Positions 18,843 through 26,030 of a DNA stretch of 64,000 bases are shown one piece after another. Under the pieces are notes generated by a model. That model was not told the DNA's origin. It made no database searches and saw only the letters and a list, made by a program, of their open reading frames with translations. The position numbers were made by a program, and so were the translations under genes. This stretch comes from Butyrivibrio sp. MB2005 (GTDB lineage Bacteria; Bacillota; Clostridia; Lachnospirales; Lachnospiraceae), in assembly GCF_000424285.1 (NCBI RefSeq), contig NZ_AUJP01000016.1, forward strand, positions 62,001 to 126,000, in the 5' to 3' direction. Position 1 is the stretch's first letter; each line of letters begins with the position of its first letter.

Positions 18843-18854
18843 CGAATGCATTCG
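18843..18854. promoter_or_regulatory. Palindrome CGAATGCATTCG, possible repressor operator
   Basis: This perfect 12-base palindrome lies about 9-20 bases downstream of the predicted transcription start of the PTS operon, a usual position for a LacI-family operator. The LacI-type gene downstream of this operon is the obvious candidate to bind it. A shorter palindrome with the same CGAAT half occurs at 13543-13552. Confidence 0.35.
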
Positions 18855-18869
18855 ATTTGTTGTAATCTA

Positions 18870-18898
18870 ATTGTATTTTGACCGAGTGAATATTTCAA
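18870..18898 (-). promoter_or_regulatory. Predicted promoter of the PTS operon
   Basis: On the minus strand TTGAAA, 17 bases, TACAAT is a near-consensus sigma-A promoter about 100 bases upstream of EIICB. It lies just after the flotillin terminator and the inverted repeat proposed as the MtlR site. Confidence 0.6.
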
Positions 18899-18915
18899 TT
18901 CATACATATTAAACT

Positions 18916-18938
18916 TTGTCACGATGAGAAAGTGACAA
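18916..18938. promoter_or_regulatory. Inverted repeat TTGTCAC-N9-GTGACAA, candidate MtlR box
   Basis: Two perfect 7-base half-sites end 17 bases upstream of the -35 hexamer of the PTS operon. The halves match the TTGNCAC/GTGNCAA halves of the published Bacillus MtlR box as recalled, but the spacer is 9 instead of 6 bases. The position suits an activator. Confidence 0.5.
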
Positions 18939-18939
18939 G

Positions 18940-18989
18940 TACTAAAAAAGAAAAAAATACCCCGGATAGAATAAATATCCTATCCGGGG
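18940..18989 (-). terminator. Intrinsic terminator after the flotillin gene
   Basis: The stem CCCCGGATAG / CTATCCGGGG (18960-18969 and 18980-18989; 10 base pairs, 10-base loop) is followed on the minus strand by TATTTTTTTCTTTTTT. It ends the flotillin transcript 52 bases after its stop and separates it from the PTS operon. Confidence 0.85.
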
Positions 18990-19040
18990 CACCACATATT
19001 AGTGGAGCGCCGATTAAAGCGTTTCCTTAGATAAATTTAA

Positions 19041-20579
19041 TTACTTTTCTTCACTGTCAGCCTTGTTGTCTACATTTACGTTCACGCCGCTGCCTGAAAG
19101 ATTGATGTTCTTATTAACCTTTGCATCATATGTGCCTGCTCTCATGATCTCTGTAAAGTCTACGCCTGTAGCCTCTGACATTGTATCAAATACCTGCTTC
19201 ATAACGATGGGAAGGTTACCTGAAATCTGGCTTGTGCCATTTGTGCCATCGCCTGTTCCATAAATGTTGATCTTGTCGATCTGTGAAAGAGGCTTAGCAA
19301 TTTCAGCTGCCATCTGAGGCATGATCTTGATCATCATCTCAGCCATAGCTGCGCCGTTGTACTGCTTGTAGGCTTCAGCCTTCTTCTCCATTGCTTCAGC
19401 TTCTGCAAGACCTTTAGCCTTGATGGCTTCAGCTTCCGCACGACCCTTAGCTTCAATACCTGCTGCCTCAGCGTCATACTTAGCCTTGATACCAGCTGCT
19501 TCCTGCTCTGCTGCATATTTCTGAGCTTCAGCCTGGGCTTTTCTAGCCTCAGCCTCCTGCTCCTGCTCGTACTTAACAGCCTCAGCCTTTCTCTGTCTCT
19601 GAACAAGCTCTGCTTCAGCGATCTTCTCAGCCTTATACTTTTCAGCATCGGCTTTCTTCTCGATGTCAGCTGCAAGTTCCTGCTGCTTTACGATAACTTC
19701 CTTCTGCTTCAGTTCAGCTTCACGCTCTGCCTTAGCGATCATAGCGTTAACAGTATTGGTCTGGATGGCCTTTTCCTGTTCCTGTCTCTGAATCTCATAA
19801 GCTGCGTCTGCTTTAGCCTTTGCAGCATCGGTTTCCTGCTTAAGTTCTGCCTGCTTCATAGCCAGGTCGCGCTGCTTCTGAGCAATCTCAAGGTCAGCTG
19901 CGATTCTCGCATCGTTTGCTTCCTTGTCAGCCTTTGCCTTCTCAACAGCTACTTCCTTCTCAGCCTGAGCCTTTGCAACAGCTGCGTCCTTCTTAATCTT
20001 GGAGGTGTTATCCATACCAAGGTCATTTATAAGGCCGTTCTCATCGGTTACGTTCTGGATGTTACATGAGAGGATCTCGATACCGAGCTTACTCATGTCC
20101 TTTGAAGCCTTTTCCATAACCTGATCTGAAAAGCTGTCACGGTCTGTGTTGATAGCCTTAAGTGCAAGAGTACCGATGATCTCACGCATGTTACCCTGTA
20201 ATGAATCCTGCAGGTCTAACGTTATCTGCTCGGGGTTCTTGTTCAGGAAGTTCTTGGCAGCCAGCTGAATAGCATCAGGTGTTGTGCCGATTCTTACCTT
20301 TGCAACTGCGTCCACGTTTACATTGATGAAGTCATTTGTAGGAACTGACTGCTCTGTCTTGATGTCGACTGTCATCTGACCAAGATAGAGTTTGTCGACT
20401 CTTTCAAAGAATGGAACCTTGATACCTGCGCGACCGATTAAGATGCGAGGAACCTTTCTGATACCGGATATAATAAAAGCCCTGTCCGGAGGAGCCTTCA
20501 CATATCCTGCTGCAATAATGATTATTGCAATGATGATGATTGCGGCAATCGTAATCGCCATTGTTAATGATGTTGTCAT
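19041..20579 (-). CDS. floT: Flotillin-like membrane scaffold protein (FloT)
   Basis: Flotillins organise ordered membrane microdomains and help assemble membrane complexes. This 512-residue protein has an N-terminal hydrophobic hairpin or anchor (about 7-25, Ile/Ala rich), then an SPFH/band-7 domain (about 30-200; VPRILIGRAGIKVPFFERVDKL, TNDFINVNVDAVAKVRIG, FLNKNPEQI). A long Ala/Glu/Lys-rich coiled coil (about 200-405) follows, then the FloT C-terminal region (AMAEMMIKIMPQMAAEIAKPL; KINIYG). The length fits Bacillus FloT. It is followed by a strong terminator and preceded by a 109-base gap after a polytopic membrane protein. Its place beside surface-polymer genes may be functional, but this is inference. 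Confidence 0.92.
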   Translation of the reverse strand: MTTSLTMAITIAAIIIIAIIIIAAGYVKAPPDRAFIISGIRKVPRILIGRAGIKVPFFERVDKLYLGQMTVDIKTEQSVPTNDFINVNVDAVAKVRIGTTPDAIQLAAKNFLNKNPEQITLDLQDSLQGNMREIIGTLALKAINTDRDSFSDQVMEKASKDMSKLGIEILSCNIQNVTDENGLINDLGMDNTSKIKKDAAVAKAQAEKEVAVEKAKADKEANDARIAADLEIAQKQRDLAMKQAELKQETDAAKAKADAAYEIQRQEQEKAIQTNTVNAMIAKAEREAELKQKEVIVKQQELAADIEKKADAEKYKAEKIAEAELVQRQRKAEAVKYEQEQEAEARKAQAEAQKYAAEQEAAGIKAKYDAEAAGIEAKGRAEAEAIKAKGLAEAEAMEKKAEAYKQYNGAAMAEMMIKIMPQMAAEIAKPLSQIDKINIYGTGDGTNGTSQISGNLPIVMKQVFDTMSEATGVDFTEIMRAGTYDAKVNKNINLSGSGVNVNVDNKADSEEK

Positions 20580-20688
20580 ACAACCCTTCCTTTCCTTGGA
20601 CTTTTGCCAAGATATCTGTTATTTGTTTCTATGACTATATGATATGCGCCATAGCAAACGAAATACAGAACCATTATGGCATATTATT

Positions 20689-22866
20689 TCATTTTATTCT
20701 TCTTTTTTGGAAAATTAATTTCAGATCTATTGAAAATGCCGCAAAGCATGCAAAAAGCAGTATAAAGCAAATAGCCAGAGCAATAGCAAAAGGTACATAA
20801 CTGCCCCTGCCCGCATACTCCACTTTCATAGAAAGATCATCTACAAATTCTATATCCCCCTTGGTAAGTTCACCAGCGTAGGAATCAATGTAGTAATTAT
20901 CTCCTGTAAAAAAGGTTAAATTTCCGCTCTCTTCTCCGGTCTTTACTATCTCGAGTACATATTTGCAATTCTTTTTCCCAGGAACAATATCGTCTGTGTT
21001 AATACGTATAGTTCCCTTCTTTATATCTCCGGCATTAACGGTTTTGCTGTATAACAATTCTCCTTCTTCATTGTACATGCTTATGAGATAATCATAAGTC
21101 TCTTCCCCGGCATCTGCATTTATGGTGATTTTGTTAAAAGTATCCGAACATGCAAATGTCTGTCTTAGTGTCTCATTATTATCCACCTCAATGGAAATAT
21201 GATCATCACTTCTATCATACGTATTACCGTTTATCCTGTTATGCGTATACTTTACTTCTGTTGTCAGAATTACAAAAAAGGCAATACACATAACAATCGC
21301 CAAAATGCCAGCAGCTACACGCACAATGCGATTTTCAGCCACTTTGTCAAAAGTATCCGGCGCATTGCTGATACCCACAGCGGCAATTATTACCATTAAA
21401 AACAAAAGAGAATCAGAGTAATCACCCTTAACCTCCCATATCAGATAAAACAGCATCTCGCCAAACAATGTTATGGTAAACAAACTCAGCCTTCTGTCGA
21501 AGCCGCTCCATATCCTGCTGCAACAAAGGGTACACAAAAGAATACCAATGACCGTTATCAGTCTGTAAATGTAGGCAAAAAACTCTCCTCCATCCCCTCT
21601 TAAGAACTCAAATATCCTGCCTGAATAAGCACCGCTGTAAGTTCTTGAAACTACAGAAGGGAACCCATCGGAAAAAGTGATACGAAGCTTATTGGCCCAC
21701 AGTTTTGCAAGCCCTTTTATTCCAAGCTTTTTATAATTGTAAATTATTCCTTCGATGTAAATCCCGGACTTTTCTTCCTTACTTTTGCCATATAACCTTG
21801 AATAGTCGAATCCATTGTCCTCGTATTCAGTCTTAATACTTCCATCACCCTTAGAACCCACATAAAGCCATCTGGCAGTTGGAAGATTGTATTCCTGATA
21901 AGGTCCAAAATTATCCGCAACTCTAATATTTATAGCCTTTATCCCTGCAAAAGCTACTATCATAACTCCCAAAGCAAAAGCCATTCTGATCAGATATTTT
22001 TGTTCTCTTCTCTCAGATTTATCCATGGAAAAAAAGTCAAAAATCCTTATCACCAAATATGCAATAACAGGAAAAACAGCAGTCAACCGCACATGGAAGC
22101 CCAATATCAAAAGCGCAGCAAGGATCACACATAACAATCCTTTTTTTAATAATCCATCTTCGCGATAAAGCTTAAGCAGCACATAACATATTCCCATCAG
22201 CAGAGGCACACTTATGGATGAGCTGTATACCCAAAAAGAAAGATAGTAATATAGCGGATTTAATACCATAAGTGACAAGGCCTTATTCGCCATAGCGTGA
22301 CCTGCAATTTCTACCACACATAAAAACGAAAGCAGCAAACCGGCAAACATATGAAGGTAATTTATCACCCACAGGTATGGCATTATATCCGTAATACCCA
22401 AATGATCTGCCATGATCGCAAATTGCTTAAAGAGCAATATCAGAAAATAGTTATTGGGATACATCTTTATCCACTTTATGTGGTAATTATTATCATCAAT
22501 AACATTATTCTTAAGAAACCACCCCAAATCTATATCCGTAAGACTATCTGTATTGGGCCTAAAATCAATGCTTACAAAAAGCCAGACTGAAATTAAAAGC
22601 TGGATCAGAAAAAGAACAACAGACACAATTTTCTGCCATTTTTCAGGGAGTGTCTCCACCAAACAAAACCATTTTCTGATAAGCAAACAAAAACAGAGTG
22701 TAAAGAAAAGAGCCGCAACAAACACAACGATCTTATACTTCTTATCAGCTATTGTGTTACTGCTCATATTCCAGAAAATACCACATATAATTACTGCCGT
22801 CATTGCCGACATCAAAAACAGTATTATTTTTTCAGGAATACTCAGTTTTTTTGCTTGCTTGTTCAT
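20689..22866 (-). CDS. Polytopic membrane protein, possible GT-C glycosyltransferase
   Basis: The protein has 725 residues and about twelve transmembrane helices between residues 12 and about 525. It then has an extracytoplasmic beta-rich domain (about 540-695; THNRINGNTYDRSDDHISIEV) and a final helix (about 697-717). The first large outer loop carries acidic residues (RPNTDSLTDIDLGWF) and is followed by MYPNNYFLILLFK. This layout resembles lipid-phosphate-sugar-dependent GT-C transferases (GT39-like), but no diagnostic motif was secured. It starts 19 bases after the beta-helix surface protein gene, with GGAG 5 bases before the start codon, so the two are probably co-expressed. Transfer of a sugar to a surface polymer or protein is a guess from fold and context. 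Confidence 0.6.
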   Translation of the reverse strand: MNKQAKKLSIPEKIILFLMSAMTAVIICGIFWNMSSNTIADKKYKIVVFVAALFFTLCFCLLIRKWFCLVETLPEKWQKIVSVVLFLIQLLISVWLFVSIDFRPNTDSLTDIDLGWFLKNNVIDDNNYHIKWIKMYPNNYFLILLFKQFAIMADHLGITDIMPYLWVINYLHMFAGLLLSFLCVVEIAGHAMANKALSLMVLNPLYYYLSFWVYSSSISVPLLMGICYVLLKLYREDGLLKKGLLCVILAALLILGFHVRLTAVFPVIAYLVIRIFDFFSMDKSERREQKYLIRMAFALGVMIVAFAGIKAINIRVADNFGPYQEYNLPTARWLYVGSKGDGSIKTEYEDNGFDYSRLYGKSKEEKSGIYIEGIIYNYKKLGIKGLAKLWANKLRITFSDGFPSVVSRTYSGAYSGRIFEFLRGDGGEFFAYIYRLITVIGILLCTLCCSRIWSGFDRRLSLFTITLFGEMLFYLIWEVKGDYSDSLLFLMVIIAAVGISNAPDTFDKVAENRIVRVAAGILAIVMCIAFFVILTTEVKYTHNRINGNTYDRSDDHISIEVDNNETLRQTFACSDTFNKITINADAGEETYDYLISMYNEEGELLYSKTVNAGDIKKGTIRINTDDIVPGKKNCKYVLEIVKTGEESGNLTFFTGDNYYIDSYAGELTKGDIEFVDDLSMKVEYAGRGSYVPFAIALAICFILLFACFAAFSIDLKLIFQKRRIK

Positions 22867-22885
22867 TTACACTCCGTTTGATGAA

Positions 22886-25861
22886 TTATTTTACTTTTAT
22901 AGTTATGACCGTGGATACTCCATTATATGCCTTAACCGTAATAACTGCTGTACCCTTCTTTTTAGCAGTGACAACTCCGGAAGAAGATACCTTTGCAATC
23001 TTCTTGTTGCTGCTCTTATATGTATATTTATTGCAGCACGCTCCTTTATTTACCTTAGGAGTTAATTGATATTTCTTTCCCTTTTTTAAGGTCTTTGTTT
23101 TCTTTATTGTGACTTTTGTAGGTGCTTTTTTTACATCAGCAGTCAGACTGACATTAACGGTACCATCACCTCTACTCCAGGACGCGGTGATAACAGCTTT
23201 ACCCTTTTTTACTCCCTTGATTTTTCCTGCTTTTGTAACCTTGGCTATGGATTTCTTACTGCTCTTATAAGTACCTTCTGCCTTGGCCACCAGGTCATTT
23301 GTAAAGGGTGAGAAAGAACTTGGACTTGAAGCTACCTTTTCTCCTGCACCAAGCTTTACTTTTGCAATCTCACAGGTTCCGTTGCAGCTTGAGGAATCAT
23401 CCACATAAACACCAAAGGGACAATCCATTGTCAGCTTATTGGAAGCCATATCGGAAACCGAGCTGTCATCTCTTACGGCAATGCTGGCATCTTTTTCTCC
23501 CTGAAATGTATTTGAGCCTAAATATGAAGCACCGCTTCTAACCTGCACCAGCACTCCAAACTGACCATTTTTTAATTCATTTCCGGATATATTACTTTCA
23601 ACATTGTATGCGGTAGTTATATCTGCATATACAGAATCTGATTCAGTAAATCCCCAATCTTCATAGCCCTTTATGATATTGCCGGAAACTGTATATCCTT
23701 TTCCCAAATACACGCCTGTCGGGTGGTTACTGCTTGATTCCCAGCTACTGTAACCGCCAAGTAAAACACCGGTCATACTGCTGCTGATTCTGTCACGATT
23801 ACCTATATTGATAGTATTTCCGGTGATGCTCACGTTAGAGTAATAAGAAAGAGCATCGGCATTTCTATTTTTCTTTTTAGAAGGATATCCCGTATAAAAC
23901 GAATAAATAGTAGTATCCACACCTCGTCCTACGTTATTCATTGTATTATTGGATACCGAAGAATCCTTCCACATGGTACACATTACTGCTGTGTTATAAA
24001 TATTATCAAACGAACAATCATGGATATTGATATTTTTATAATAAAATTCGCCCGCAATTGCTCCATGACTTCCAAAACCTCTGTACAGATTTCGGAAAGT
24101 ACATCCACTGACCTCAACATTTTCACATGCATAATCGTCGTATACAGGATCCGGGTCATATTCAGAGGAATTCTCATTGGCTACATCCAACTGGAAAGCT
24201 TCCACATCGTTACCATTCAGCTTTCCGTCCTGAAACAGACATCCCTCTACCTTGACATCCTTACATGCTGCCAGAGACAACATATGTGCCGCGCCTGATT
24301 TTTGAAATGTAACGTTTTTAATGCTAAGCCCTGTCAGATGTGAGAGAAGAATAAAACTGCCACCGGCATTTGACTTTTCTCCATCGAAACATCCCCCTGT
24401 AAATGAGATATTCTGATAGTCTCCATAGCCACCTTTTCCATCGTCTATGGTCTGAGTAGTAAAAATATTTTTACCACCCTTTTTCATGATGGTAACACCA
24501 TTCATCTCAACCGAAGTATTGCTGCCAATCTCGATTGCGTCATCCTTGGCTTTTCTGGTATATGTTCCTGCCGGGATCACTATCCTAAAATATTTTGACT
24601 TATCATTTTGGGTGACTTCCCAGGCTTTATCCGCTGCTCCCTGTACAACATTTCTGAAATCAGAAGCCAATTCATTCGTAAGCCCGGAAAGATCTATAGT
24701 GGTAGTATTTCCGGCAGTAACCGCAGGATAAGAGTAATTAAGTACATTTACAATCACAAACTCTGAAAAAGACTCTGTATCAAACTCCAAAGTAATGTCC
24801 TGATAGAATTCTGTCTCCATAGGCGCATTCAGAGTCATGGGAGCAAAATCCATGCCCTGTTTCAGCTCACGGGTATTGGAATCAATATTCTCTTCCGGAA
24901 CTATAACCTCATACTCCATACCGGCAGACTTTTCAACATCCGAATCACTACGTTCAATCTCCGTATCCATGTCATCTACATCACCGTCATGAATATGGAT
25001 CATTTTTATCTCTGTAGTTCCTTTTAATCCATCCTGCTCTATCATGGCTTCCCTCGGGAAATCTACACTGATATGAACAGTACCGTTTTTAGGCTCAAAC
25101 ATCTTTCCTTCAGAATCATAAATAGAGATATCAAAAGATTTTGCTAAAAGGATTTCTTTTTCTAATCCCTTTTCTATCTTGTTATAAGTTTTCTGTGAAC
25201 ATTCTTTTCTTTCGACAGATACATATGCATCATTGGGCAAAATATTTTCTTCTGCAGAGAAACTAAAAACATATCCCTCGCATTCTGTCTCATAATAGAA
25301 TTCATCACTTGTCAGGTCAGAGTCGCCTTCAGAACCTTCTTCTGCAACAGGCTCATCAGTCGTCGAAACAATCGGCTGCTCCGTGTCATCAGCGGCAGTT
25401 TCACCGTCTTCTGCATTTTCTTCAGAATTCTCCGCAGGATCATCCGCCTGCTTTTCGGAATCTTCAGATTCTGTAGCTCCTGTTTCAGAAACAGATGAGT
25501 CTGCATTAGTGCTATCGTCTGTAGCTCCCTCATTACTTTCATTGTTGCTTTCATTATTATTTGCACTATTCTCGTCGTTTTCCGTCTGCTCTGATTCATT
25601 ATCAGAAATATTTTCTGATTCCTGAGCGGTTTCACCGGATGAATTATCCGTTTCACCTGTACCATTATCTTCATCGCCTGTACCATTATCTTCATCGCCT
25701 ATGCCGGTTTCTTCACCTTCCCTTGCAGTATCATCTGTTGATGAAGTCGTTTCATCCCCAACTATAGTGGTCGTATCCGGATTTTCAACTGCGTACACAT
25801 TCTGTCCGAATAACGATACTATCAATGCCATCTCGATAATGAAACTCGTAACTTTCTTCAT
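22886..25861 (-). CDS. Secreted right-handed beta-helix surface protein with Big_2 domains
   Basis: This 991-residue exported protein has a signal peptide at 1-24 (ends NVYA) and a long acidic Glu/Asp/Ser/Thr tether at about 30-190. It then has an adhesin-like beta domain (about 190-375; SAEENILPNDAYVSVER), a parallel beta-helix of pectate-lyase/PbH1 type (about 390-815; repeated short strands such as VEVSGCTFRNLYRGFGS, INIHDCSFDNIYNTAV) and two Big_2 Ig-like repeats at the end (SIAKVTKAGKIKGVKKGKA; KIAKVSSSGVVTAKKKGTA). No LPXTG or C-terminal membrane anchor is seen. A closely similar protein lies at 34,416-37,673. It could be a polysaccharide lyase, epimerase or adhesin; no catalytic triad is identified. 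Confidence 0.82.
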   Translation of the reverse strand: MKKVTSFIIEMALIVSLFGQNVYAVENPDTTTIVGDETTSSTDDTAREGEETGIGDEDNGTGDEDNGTGETDNSSGETAQESENISDNESEQTENDENSANNNESNNESNEGATDDSTNADSSVSETGATESEDSEKQADDPAENSEENAEDGETAADDTEQPIVSTTDEPVAEEGSEGDSDLTSDEFYYETECEGYVFSFSAEENILPNDAYVSVERKECSQKTYNKIEKGLEKEILLAKSFDISIYDSEGKMFEPKNGTVHISVDFPREAMIEQDGLKGTTEIKMIHIHDGDVDDMDTEIERSDSDVEKSAGMEYEVIVPEENIDSNTRELKQGMDFAPMTLNAPMETEFYQDITLEFDTESFSEFVIVNVLNYSYPAVTAGNTTTIDLSGLTNELASDFRNVVQGAADKAWEVTQNDKSKYFRIVIPAGTYTRKAKDDAIEIGSNTSVEMNGVTIMKKGGKNIFTTQTIDDGKGGYGDYQNISFTGGCFDGEKSNAGGSFILLSHLTGLSIKNVTFQKSGAAHMLSLAACKDVKVEGCLFQDGKLNGNDVEAFQLDVANENSSEYDPDPVYDDYACENVEVSGCTFRNLYRGFGSHGAIAGEFYYKNINIHDCSFDNIYNTAVMCTMWKDSSVSNNTMNNVGRGVDTTIYSFYTGYPSKKKNRNADALSYYSNVSITGNTINIGNRDRISSSMTGVLLGGYSSWESSSNHPTGVYLGKGYTVSGNIIKGYEDWGFTESDSVYADITTAYNVESNISGNELKNGQFGVLVQVRSGASYLGSNTFQGEKDASIAVRDDSSVSDMASNKLTMDCPFGVYVDDSSSCNGTCEIAKVKLGAGEKVASSPSSFSPFTNDLVAKAEGTYKSSKKSIAKVTKAGKIKGVKKGKAVITASWSRGDGTVNVSLTADVKKAPTKVTIKKTKTLKKGKKYQLTPKVNKGACCNKYTYKSSNKKIAKVSSSGVVTAKKKGTAVITVKAYNGVSTVITIKVK
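25656..25697. repeat. Two tandem 21-base copies in the acidic linker of the beta-helix gene
   Basis: The unit CCTGTACCATTATCTTCATCG occurs twice head to tail and encodes a repeated acidic GDEDNGT-type heptapeptide. Such in-frame units can vary in copy number without breaking the reading frame. Confidence 0.8.
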
Positions 25862-25972
25862 ATAACTAATACACTCCTAAAAAACTATTTATCTATAGAT
25901 GCACCAATCCATATTATATCTTAGTTTTTAATATCATGTAAAATTTTTATGTTTTATGCTATGATTCTTTAG

Positions 25973-26000
25973 TTGAAAAGAACTTATACCTGCCTAAAAT
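25973..26000 (+). promoter_or_regulatory. Predicted promoter of the LtaS-like gene
   Basis: TTGAAA, 16 bases, TAAAAT lies about 30 bases upstream of the TTG start. It falls in the AT-rich divergent region shared with the beta-helix gene, whose own start has CTCCT (minus-strand AGGAG) 12 bases away. Confidence 0.4.
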
Positions 26001-26030
26001 ACAGGCTTCATATATAGGAGAATAACCATC

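Noticed and set aside
19334..19675. Arg/Leu/Lys-rich 113-codon frame inside the flotillin gene
   Set aside because: It is an out-of-frame reading of the Ala/Glu/Lys coiled-coil repeats, with no ribosome site or domain.
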